Of a stretch of DNA of 8,802 nt, positions 1 through 5,431 are shown in pieces. Every line of letters begins with the position of its first letter. Position 1 is the first letter of the stretch. This DNA comes from JAMIFN01 sp964608575. Its GTDB lineage: Bacteria; Pseudomonadota; Gammaproteobacteria; Burkholderiales; Burkholderiaceae_C. The position numbers were made by a program, and so were the translations under genes. The notes under the pieces are model-generated. The model was given only the letters and a program-made list of their open reading frames with translations, did no database searches and was not told where the DNA came from. Location of the stretch: the NCBI GenBank assembly GCA_964608575.1, contig CAZSPW010000077.1, positions 1 through 8,802 on the forward strand, given 5' to 3'.

Positions 1-1
1 G

Positions 2-190
2 CAAATTTGGGAAGGCAGCGCCTGCACCCGCGCTGACTATCACGCCAAAAGCTTGGCTGCCGTCTTAGCCGCTGTTTATATCCATGGCCAAGCCGCGCAA
101 GATTTGGGCTTTAGCCGTGGTTTGGCCGCTGGCGAACTTATCCCCGCCGCCCGCGCTGCTTTGCACAAGCTAGAAAGCACTATGATTTAA
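2..190 (+). CDS. C-terminal end of probable ADP-dependent NAD(P)H-hydrate dehydratase (partial)
   Basis: This is the last 62 codons of a gene that begins before the window; the frame runs from base 2 to a TAA at 188-190. The visible tail contains AAVYIHGQAAQDLG and, after a short gap, GLAAGELIPAARAALHKL. A VYxHGxAAD helix followed by a LTAxELIPAxR-like helix near the C-terminus is how I remember the ends of NnrD/YjeF C-terminal domain proteins. These repair hydrated NADH and NADPH in the cytoplasm using ADP or ATP, often fused to an epimerase domain. The ATP-site and catalytic motifs lie upstream and cannot be seen, so the assignment rests on this short tail. The gene is convergent with the binding-protein gene to its right. 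The family call is inference; that this is a real coding end is more secure. Confidence 0.5.
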   Translation, partial: QIWEGSACTRADYHAKSLAAVLAAVYIHGQAAQDLGFSRGLAAGELIPAARAALHKLESTMI

Positions 191-200
191 ATAGCTGCTC

Positions 201-238
201 AGGCAGTTTTGGCGGCTTAAAAACGCCAAAACATGCCT
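201..238. terminator. Imperfect stem-loop between convergent genes, possible bidirectional terminator
   Basis: Bases 201-214 (AGGCAGTTTTGGCG) pair with 224-238, which reads CGCCAAAACATGCCT, leaving one bulged base and a 9-base loop. It sits between the stop of the left-edge gene (190) and the stop of the minus-strand binding-protein gene (256-258). There is no clean U-tract on either strand: A-rich sequence follows on the plus strand, and the minus strand runs into GAGCAGCTATTT. Position supports a shared terminator, but the missing U-tract makes that a moderate call. Confidence 0.4.
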
Positions 239-255
239 AAAAATAAAGCGAAGCA

Positions 256-1392
256 TCAATTCAAGGGCGTTTTCTTCATCTTCGGGTAGCTAAAAATCGT
301 CATGGCAGGGTTTTGCAATTCGCCCTTGGCATCAAACGCGACTTTGGCCGTCACGCCTTGGTATTGGGTTTTGCCAATAAAGGGCAGATAAACCTTGGGA
401 TCGGCACTGCCCGCGCGCTGCATGGCATCGGCAAACACCATGGTCGCGTCATACACATAGGGTGCGTAAAGCTGGTATTCGCCTGGGTATTTGGCGTCAT
501 AGCGCGCCTTCCATGCTTTGCCATTCGGGGTTTTGGTAATGGAGCTGCCACCCTCGCCGCAATACACATTAGCCAAAGTCGGCGCTTTGGCCGCTTGCTC
601 TACCAGTTTTTCGGTACACAGGCCATCGCCGCCCATGAGTTTGGTGTTGAACATACCCAGTTGCGCCATTTGGCGCAGCATGGGGCCAGCTTGTGGGTCC
701 ATGCCGCCAAAGAAGATGACATCAGGTTTTTTGGCTTTGATAGAGGTCAGTATGGCCAGAAAATCCACCGCCTTATCGTTGGTAAAGTCCTCGGCTACGA
801 TTTGCAGGCCTTTTTGTTTAGCGGTGTTTTTGAACACGGTGGCGATGCCTTGGCCGTAAGCGGTGCGATCGTCGATGATGGCAACGCGCTTGGCTTTGAG
901 CTGCTTAGCGGCAAAATCAGCCAAGCCCGCGCCCAAGGCGCTGTCTGAGGCGATCAGGCGGAACACATTGGCGTAACCTGGCTTGGTCAAATCGGGGTTG
1001 GTGGACGCGGGCGTGATCATGGGCAGGCCACAGGCGTGATACAGCTTAGATGCGGGGATGGTGGTGCCTGAATTCAAATGCCCCACCACGGCATTGACCT
1101 TCATATCGCAAAACCGCTGCGCCACAGCTGCGCCCTGTTTGGCATCGGCCGCATCGTCTTCGGCCACCAATTCGAATTTTGCGGTTTTGCCCCCGATTTT
1201 GATGCCCTTGGCATTCAAATCCGCAATAGCCATACGCGCACCGTTTTCATTGTCCTTACCAAAAGCAGCTTGCGCGCCAGATAAGGGCGCAACATGGCCG
1301 ATTTTGATGAGCAATTCACCTGCGGCAAAGGCTGAAGTGCTCAAACACAGGCTGGCGGCAGCAATGGCGGTGGCGCTTAAACGGCTGAACAT
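256..1392 (-). CDS. Branched-chain amino acid-type ABC transporter, periplasmic substrate-binding protein (LivJ/LivK family)
   Basis: This 378-residue protein should be a secreted type I periplasmic binding protein that hands a ligand, typically leucine/isoleucine/valine or a related amino acid, to a Liv-type ABC permease. The N-terminus is a classical Sec signal peptide: basic start, hydrophobic stretch, and a probable cut near AFA|AGE at residues 21-26. The mature part begins LLIKIGHVAPLSGAQAAFG, the usual opening of this family. NSGTT (about 108-112) and PASTNP (about 128-133) lie where LivJ/LivK bind the ligand's amino-acid group. C95 and C121 fit the conserved disulfide of the first lobe. 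A strong AGGAG (1401-1405, complement) lies 8 bases before the ATG, which fixes the start. No permease or ATPase genes are in the window, so the true ligand is unknown. Upstream rlpA is cut off by a terminator, so this gene probably has its own promoter. Confidence 0.93.
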   Translation of the reverse strand: MFSRLSATAIAAASLCLSTSAFAAGELLIKIGHVAPLSGAQAAFGKDNENGARMAIADLNAKGIKIGGKTAKFELVAEDDAADAKQGAAVAQRFCDMKVNAVVGHLNSGTTIPASKLYHACGLPMITPASTNPDLTKPGYANVFRLIASDSALGAGLADFAAKQLKAKRVAIIDDRTAYGQGIATVFKNTAKQKGLQIVAEDFTNDKAVDFLAILTSIKAKKPDVIFFGGMDPQAGPMLRQMAQLGMFNTKLMGGDGLCTEKLVEQAAKAPTLANVYCGEGGSSITKTPNGKAWKARYDAKYPGEYQLYAPYVYDATMVFADAMQRAGSADPKVYLPFIGKTQYQGVTAKVAFDAKGELQNPAMTIFSYPKMKKTPLN

Positions 1393-1443
1393 ACGGGACT
1401 CTCCTGATTCATGATTTTTGATGGAAAGCCTGCACGATAGCGC

Positions 1444-1470
1444 AAAAAAAGCGTGGCCTAAACCACGCTT
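1444..1470 (-). terminator. Rho-independent terminator downstream of rlpA
   Basis: An 8-base perfect stem, AAGCGTGG (1449-1456) with CCACGCTT (1463-1470), closes a 6-base loop. On the minus strand it runs straight into seven U residues (A-run at 1444-1450), about 30 bases after the rlpA stop. The plus strand also has a T-run after it (ATTTTTT, about 1475-1481) but no gene to terminate. It separates rlpA from the binding-protein gene. Confidence 0.88.
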
Positions 1471-1498
1471 GGGGATTTTTTATTGCTGGCTGTGGCGC

Positions 1499-2197
1499 TT
1501 AATCCGCACGGCGGTAGCGCTTGCGCTCTTTGCTCTCGCTCTCAAGGCGCTGAATCACTACGCGGCCTATGCCATCTATGCCCAAGGCGCGCGCAGCGGC
1601 TTGGCTTAAATCGATGATGCGACTTTTGATGTAAGGGCCGCGATCATTCACGCGCACCACCACCTCTTTGCCATTGCGCTCATTGCGCACCAGCAATTTG
1701 GTGCCAAAGGGCAAGGATAAATGCGCCGCCGTCAGTTCATTCGTATTAAAGCGTTCGCCAGAAGCGGTTTTACGCCCATGGAAACCCGGACCATACCAAG
1801 AAGCCACACCCTTTTGCTGCCACCCTTCAACGGTTTTTTCTGCCGTAACTGCCGCCTCTAGCGAGTGCTGCGCCATATCGTTGCCCGCCTCTACTAGGCG
1901 TTGCACCAATATGATTTTTTTCTCGCCGTCTTGCGCGACTGGGGGCAGATCGCTCACGCTCAAGGCCAATGATGGCGCCAGGCTTGAGCTTTTCAACTCC
2001 AGTGCGGCCTCGGTTGGGGCTAGCGGCGCGGGCAATGGGCCAACGAAAACCGGGGTCACGCTGGTGGCGTTTTGCAACTTCACCGCAAGGCTGGCGCTTG
2101 ATGCATTCAGGGGTACAGGGCTGGCTTGCGCAGCAAACGCGGCCAAAAAACCCATAAAAAATACGCCGATAGCAGCGTAGAGGCGATTGCAAGTCAT
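1499..2197 (-). CDS. rlpA: RlpA-type septal ring lytic transglycosylase (double-psi beta-barrel)
   Basis: RlpA proteins cut the glycan strands of peptidoglycan lacking stem peptides, helping daughter cells separate. The 232-residue protein has a signal peptide (about 1-26, ending AAQAS), a long low-complexity Ala/Ser/Pro linker to about residue 125, then the RlpA domain (about 129-218). That domain contains GVASWYGPGFHGRKTASGE, TAAHLSLPFGTK and RVNDRGPY. H159 and D185 match the His and Asp needed for catalysis in Pseudomonas RlpA. The ATG at 2195-2197 is chosen over an in-frame ATG 18 codons upstream because AAAGG (2206-2210, complement) lies 8 bases before it and the signal peptide follows directly; the longer start would overlap metF. 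No lipobox cysteine and no C-terminal SPOR domain are visible, unlike E. coli RlpA. It starts 40 bases after the metF stop, so co-transcription is likely. Confidence 0.9.
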   Translation of the reverse strand: MTCNRLYAAIGVFFMGFLAAFAAQASPVPLNASSASLAVKLQNATSVTPVFVGPLPAPLAPTEAALELKSSSLAPSLALSVSDLPPVAQDGEKKIILVQRLVEAGNDMAQHSLEAAVTAEKTVEGWQQKGVASWYGPGFHGRKTASGERFNTNELTAAHLSLPFGTKLLVRNERNGKEVVVRVNDRGPYIKSRIIDLSQAAARALGIDGIGRVVIQRLESESKERKRYRRAD

Positions 2198-2237
2198 TCG
2201 AGTTACCTTTCTTGAGTTTGCAAGGGCGGAAAAAAGC

Positions 2238-3089
2238 TCAGGGGCTGGCATAGCCCAAAGCGCGACACAGTGCCAAAGATGGCGCTGCGGTATTCATGGT
2301 GTAGAAGTGCAAGGCGGGCGCACCCAACTGGCGTAGGCGCTGGCAAAAATCCAGCACCACTTCATGACCAAAAGCCAAGATACTGGCCTTATCGTCACCA
2401 AAAGAAACCAGGCGCTGGCGAATCCAACGCGGCACTTCAGCGCCGCAAGCGTCAGAAAAACGCAGCATTTGCGTGGAATTGGTGATCGGCATAATGCCCG
2501 GCACGATAGGAATGTGAATACCTCGTTTGGAGGTTTCATCCAAAAACCGTGCATAGGCATCGGCATTAAAGAAATACTGCGTAATGGCCGAATTGGCACC
2601 CGCGGCCACCTTGGCCGCCAGTGCGTCAATATCTGCTGCGGGGCTGGGCGCCTGAGGATGGGTTTCTGGGTAGGCTGCTACTTCAATATGAAAATAGTCG
2701 CCCGTCTCCGCACGAATAAAAGCAATCAAATCGCTGGCAAAGCGAAATTCCCCCGCAGCGCCATAGCCACTGGGCAAATCACCACGCAAAGCCAAAATGC
2801 GGCGCAGCCCCATGTTTTTATACAGCGCCAACTGTTCGCGCACACTCTGCCGTGTTGCACCCACGCAGGTAAAGTGCGGCATAGCCGTTTGGCCAGCGGC
2901 CAAAATTTGCTCGATTGCAGCCAGTGAGCCGCTTTGCGTAGAACCACCCGCGCCATAGGTGACGCTGAAAAAATCCGGCTGCAGCACCGCCAGCGCCGCG
3001 CGCGTGGCGCTGAGCTTTTCCATGCCCTCGGCAGTTTTGGGCGGAAAAAACTCAAATGACAAAGGCAACAGGGGCAAAGTCGTACTCAT
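2238..3089 (-). CDS. metF: 5,10-methylenetetrahydrofolate reductase MetF
   Basis: This FAD-dependent cytoplasmic TIM-barrel enzyme reduces 5,10-methylene-THF to 5-methyl-THF, the methyl donor for methionine synthesis. The 283 residues cover the full bacterial family length. SFEFFPPK at 11-18 carries E13, the counterpart of the catalytic Glu28 of E. coli. VTYGAGGSTQ (43-52) and LRGDLPSGYG (101-110, with D104 matching E. coli Asp120 near the flavin) follow. Later come ITQYFFNADAY (169-179), VPGIMPI (196-202), RFSDACGAEVP (210-220) and the C-terminal HFYTMN (261-266). The ATG at 3087-3089 has no recognisable Shine-Dalgarno sequence, but no better start exists since the protein opens close to the conserved FEFFPPK. 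A TAAAAT box (complement of 3126-3131) is a candidate -10. It probably heads an operon with rlpA and is divergent from tyrB. No ahcY or metH is visible nearby. Confidence 0.97.
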   Translation of the reverse strand: MSTTLPLLPLSFEFFPPKTAEGMEKLSATRAALAVLQPDFFSVTYGAGGSTQSGSLAAIEQILAAGQTAMPHFTCVGATRQSVREQLALYKNMGLRRILALRGDLPSGYGAAGEFRFASDLIAFIRAETGDYFHIEVAAYPETHPQAPSPAADIDALAAKVAAGANSAITQYFFNADAYARFLDETSKRGIHIPIVPGIMPITNSTQMLRFSDACGAEVPRWIRQRLVSFGDDKASILAFGHEVVLDFCQRLRQLGAPALHFYTMNTAAPSLALCRALGYASP

Positions 3090-3125
3090 GCGGGTGGCTA
3101 TGGATAGAAATACAGCAAACCGCGT

Positions 3126-3149
3126 ATTTTACTCGAAGCCAATATTGGC
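3126..3149 (-). promoter_or_regulatory. Candidate metF promoter -10 with adjacent 12-base palindrome
   Basis: GCCAATATTGGC at 3138-3149 is a perfect 12-base palindrome. Six bases closer to metF, on the minus strand, is TAAAAT (complement of 3126-3131), a five-of-six match to a -10 box, which would give a leader of about 30 bases. No good -35 is seen at the right distance. The palindrome would lie in the -10/-35 spacer, a place where a dimeric regulator could act. The pattern is read directly; the function is inference. It does not fit the MetJ or MetR site patterns I know. Confidence 0.35.
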
Positions 3150-3270
3150 ATCTTTTTGGCTTTTTAGTCCGTCAAATATGCCTTGGCAGCTATCTTTTTT
3201 ACAGTTTTTTCTCAAAGTCCTGCCTACGAAAAATATGGCGTTTAGAGCGCATTTAGGTGCAGTGCAGCAT

Positions 3271-3302
3271 TAAAATCATGCCCTGTTTGCGTGGTGCAAA
3301 CA
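3271..3302 (+). promoter_or_regulatory. Candidate tyrB promoter -10 and inverted repeat of LysR-box type
   Basis: TAAAAT at 3271-3276 is a plausible -10 for tyrB; no convincing -35 is seen. Just downstream, 3284-3302 is a 7-base inverted repeat with a 5-base centre (TGTTTGC, GTGGT, GCAAACA). Its core TTGC-N5-GCAA fits the T-N11-A pattern of LysR-type regulator sites. As RNA it would be a small hairpin close to the 5' end of the transcript, about 30 bases before the tyrB start. Which of these it is cannot be told from the sequence. Confidence 0.3.
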
Positions 3303-3331
3303 CTCTCTATCGCGTATTAGGAATAGCTTTC

Positions 3332-4528
3332 ATGTCCCTCTTTTCATCTGTCGAAATGGCTCCCCGTGACCCGATTTTGGGTCTGAACGAACAATTCAAC
3401 GCCGACACCAATCCGCAAAAAGTCAATCTGGGCGTAGGCGTGTATTTCGACGAAGATGGGCGCTTGCCTTTGTTGCAATGCGTACAAGCGGCTGAACAGC
3501 AAATCGCTGCCAGCCCCAAACCCCGTGGCTACCTGCCCATCGATGGTTTGGCCGCTTACGACCAAGGCGTGAAAAACCTGGTGTTCGGCGCTGATAGCCA
3601 AGTATTGAAAGATGGACGCGTCGCCACCGTGCAAGCCATAGGCGGCACCGGCGGCCTGAAAATTGGCGCCGATTTTCTGAAAAAAATCAGCCCCAACGCC
3701 ACCGTACTGATTTCTGACCCCAGCTGGGAAAACCACCGCGCCATCTTCACCAATGCCGGTTTTACTGTCGATAGCTACCCCTACTACGATGCGGCCAAAC
3801 GCGGCATCAATTTTGAGGGCATGCTCGCTGCCTTACAAGCCGCGCCCGCAGGCACCATCGTGCTCTTACACGCTTGCTGCCACAACCCAACGGGCTATGA
3901 CTTAAGCGCCGCGCAATGGGAACAAATCATTGCCACCATCAAAGCGCGCAATTTAACGCCCTTCCTTGATATGGCTTATCAAGGTTTCGGCTTTGGCATC
4001 GAACAAGACGGCGCAGTCATCGCTAAATTTGTAGCCTCAGGCTTGAATTTCTTTGTCTCCACCTCTTTTTCTAAGAGCTTCAGCCTGTACGGTGAGCGCG
4101 TAGGTGCCTTAAGCGTAGTTTGTGCAGACAAAGAAGAAACCGATCGCGTGCTGTCGCAATTGAAAATCTGCATCCGCACCAACTACAGCAACCCACACAC
4201 CCACGGCGCCACCGTCGTCGCCACCGTGCTGAACACCCCAGCCCTGCGCCAGCAATGGGAAGACGAATTGGCACAAATGCGCGAACGCATCAAAGCCATG
4301 CGCGTAGCTTTTGTTGAAAAACTCAAAGCCGCAGGCGTGCAGCAAGACATGAGCTTTATCACCACGCAAGTGGGTATGTTCAGCTATTCAGGCCTATCGA
4401 AAGAACAAATGGTGCGCCTGCGCAGCGAATTTGGCGTGTACGGCACCGACACTGGCCGTATGTGTGTGGCCGCGCTGAACGGCAAAAACATCGACTATGT
4501 TTGCGCCGCTATTGCCAAAGTGATCTAA
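3332..4528 (+). CDS. tyrB: Aromatic amino acid aminotransferase (class I PLP aminotransferase, TyrB/AspC family)
   Basis: This cytoplasmic PLP enzyme should transaminate tyrosine, phenylalanine and aspartate with 2-oxoglutarate. The 398 residues equal the usual length (E. coli TyrB 397). Motifs in order: VNLGVGVYFDEDG (31-43), GGTGGLKIGADF (104-115), SDPSWENH (128-135, W132 stacks on PLP), ACCHNPTG (181-188, N185), FLDMAYQGFG (211-220, D213 and Y216), STSFSKSFSLYGERVG (243-258, K248 the Schiff-base lysine and R256 the phosphate contact) and TGRMCVA (374-380, R376 the substrate-carboxylate arginine). The ATG at 3332 is preferred over an in-frame GTG 25 codons upstream: AGGAA (3319-3323) lies 8 bases before it and the family opens MSLFSxVEMAPRDPILGL. 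It is divergent from metF and followed after 6 bases by a thioredoxin-like gene. TyrB versus AspC preference cannot be settled here. Confidence 0.95.
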   Translation: MSLFSSVEMAPRDPILGLNEQFNADTNPQKVNLGVGVYFDEDGRLPLLQCVQAAEQQIAASPKPRGYLPIDGLAAYDQGVKNLVFGADSQVLKDGRVATVQAIGGTGGLKIGADFLKKISPNATVLISDPSWENHRAIFTNAGFTVDSYPYYDAAKRGINFEGMLAALQAAPAGTIVLLHACCHNPTGYDLSAAQWEQIIATIKARNLTPFLDMAYQGFGFGIEQDGAVIAKFVASGLNFFVSTSFSKSFSLYGERVGALSVVCADKEETDRVLSQLKICIRTNYSNPHTHGATVVATVLNTPALRQQWEDELAQMRERIKAMRVAFVEKLKAAGVQQDMSFITTQVGMFSYSGLSKEQMVRLRSEFGVYGTDTGRMCVAALNGKNIDYVCAAIAKVI

Positions 4529-4534
4529 AGAGTT

Positions 4535-5071
4535 TTGCGCAAATTCGCTTTTCTCAAATCCCCCAGTTGGTGGTGGCGCCAGCTGGGGTTTTTATTGCTA
4601 CTGTTTTGCCTTGCCCAAGCCATAGCTTGGTGGCAGGGCCGCAGCGTGATGCGTGGGGCTGCGCCCAACTTTGCCCTGCCCTTGGCGCTGCCTGTGCAGG
4701 GGCAAAACAGCATCAGCCTTGATGCTTGGCGCGCCCAGCACAATGGCCGGCCTGTGGTTTTGTATTTTTGGGCCGAATGGTGCCCGATTTGCAAAGTGCA
4801 GCAAGGCGCCATTAACGCTTTAATGCCCGACATCCCTGTGCTCACCATCGCCACGCAGTCGGGTGATGCCGCAGCCGTAAAAAAAGCACTGATTACGCGC
4901 CAACTGCCTTGGCTCACCGCCGTAGATGAACGCGGCGCACTGTGGCGCAGCTACGGCTTATCGGGCGTGCCCACCACCATCGTGCTCGATGCCCAAGGCC
5001 ATATCTCCAGCGTCAGCGTGGGCTATACCAGCGCGTGGATGCTGCGCCTAAAGATTTGGTGGGCCAGTTAA
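4535..5071 (+). CDS. Membrane-anchored thioredoxin-like protein disulfide oxidoreductase (ScsD/TlpA-like)
   Basis: A 178-residue thiol-disulfide protein predicted to sit in the inner membrane with its thioredoxin domain in the periplasm. Residues 1-16 are a basic cytoplasmic tail (KSPSWWWRQ), 17-33 a single membrane segment, and about 42-172 the thioredoxin fold. The redox motif is WCPIC (C83, C86); the cis-proline is P146 in GVPTTIVLD. The ending GYTSAWMLRLKIWWAS is close to the TSxWxxKLRLWWA tail of the ScsD-like branch of the TlpA/DsbE group. Likely roles are reducing or exchanging periplasmic disulfides, for example in cytochrome c maturation or copper/redox stress; the partner is unknown. 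The start is TTG, since an in-frame stop lies two codons upstream and later starts would cut into the membrane anchor. The only purine run (AAAGAG, 4527-4532) is too close to serve as an ideal ribosome site, so translation may be coupled to tyrB, which ends 6 bases before it. Confidence 0.85.
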   Translation: MRKFAFLKSPSWWWRQLGFLLLLFCLAQAIAWWQGRSVMRGAAPNFALPLALPVQGQNSISLDAWRAQHNGRPVVLYFWAEWCPICKVQQGAINALMPDIPVLTIATQSGDAAAVKKALITRQLPWLTAVDERGALWRSYGLSGVPTTIVLDAQGHISSVSVGYTSAWMLRLKIWWAS

Positions 5072-5078
5072 GCCTGAA

Positions 5079-5312
5079 TCAACGGCGGCGCAGAATGTGG
5101 ATGTACTCGCTCGCGGTATTGGTTTGCTCCACCAATTCATTGCCTGTTTGCTTGGCAAAGGCTTGAAAATCGCGCACCGATGCGGGGTCAGTCGCCACCA
5201 CACGGATCAACTCGCCGCTGGATACTTCCGCTAAAGCGCGCTTGGCTTTCAAAATCGGCAAAGGGCAAGCCATGCCTTTGGTGTCCACTTCTTTGGCGAT
5301 GGTCAGGTTCAT
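5079..5312 (-). CDS. tusA: TusA-family sulfur carrier protein
   Basis: A complete 77-residue small cytoplasmic protein of the TusA/SirA fold (E. coli TusA is 81). The active site is GMACPLPILKAK with C16 in a CPxP motif, the cysteine that carries persulfide sulfur received from a cysteine desulfurase such as IscS. The second half, ATDPASVRDFQAFAKQTGNEL (about 40-60), is the other family signature. TusA donates sulfur for 2-thiouridine formation in tRNA through MnmA, and related carriers feed molybdenum-cofactor or sulfur-oxidation enzymes. The neighbour mnmA, back to back 119 bases away, points to the tRNA role. The residue after the cysteine-proline is Leu (CPLP), not Glu as in E. coli TusA (CPEP), so a more general carrier is possible. 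No clear Shine-Dalgarno precedes the ATG at 5310-5312. It is convergent with the thioredoxin gene, with only 7 bases between stops. Confidence 0.9.
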   Translation of the reverse strand: MNLTIAKEVDTKGMACPLPILKAKRALAEVSSGELIRVVATDPASVRDFQAFAKQTGNELVEQTNTASEYIHILRRR

Positions 5313-5431
5313 AGTGCAGTCAGTTCAGAGGAATTACAGAAATTTTGGGACAATAGCGGTTTCGTATTTCGCTGTCTCCTTCATTGCCCTGCATTATCGC
5401 GGCAAAGGGGCGAACAAGTCTAAGGGTTTGC
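5313..5431. promoter_or_regulatory. Divergent tusA/mnmA intergenic region
   Basis: These 119 bases must hold the start signals for both tusA (leftward) and mnmA (rightward), since neither gene has an upstream co-directional neighbour close by. AT-rich sequence at about 5330-5355 includes GACAAT (5349-5354), a possible plus-strand -10, and TGTAAT (complement of 5332-5337), a possible minus-strand -10. I find no convincing -35 for either. The mnmA ribosome site AAGGG is at 5422-5426. No terminator or riboswitch structure was recognised. Confidence 0.4.

Noticed and set aside
313..948. Long plus-strand open frame (211 codons) over the binding-protein gene
   Set aside because: It is antisense to a gene with clear family motifs and has no recognisable domain; such frames are expected shadows in GC-rich DNA.
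2198..2251. ATG 18 codons upstream of the chosen rlpA start
   Set aside because: It would overlap metF and put 18 polar residues ahead of the signal peptide; the ATG at 2197 has a well-spaced AAAGG.
3090..3256. Riboswitch (SAH or SAM type) in the metF leader
   Set aside because: The probable leader is only about 30 bases and shows no conserved aptamer-like helices; I could not fit any known class.
3257..3331. In-frame GTG that would lengthen tyrB by 25 codons
   Set aside because: The extension has no family resemblance, and an AGGAA ribosome site lies 8 bases before the ATG at 3332, which gives the normal N-terminus.
5384..5431. ATG 16 codons upstream of the chosen mnmA start
   Set aside because: It has no ribosome site, and the extra residues are not part of the family opening MSKTRVVVGLSGGVDS.
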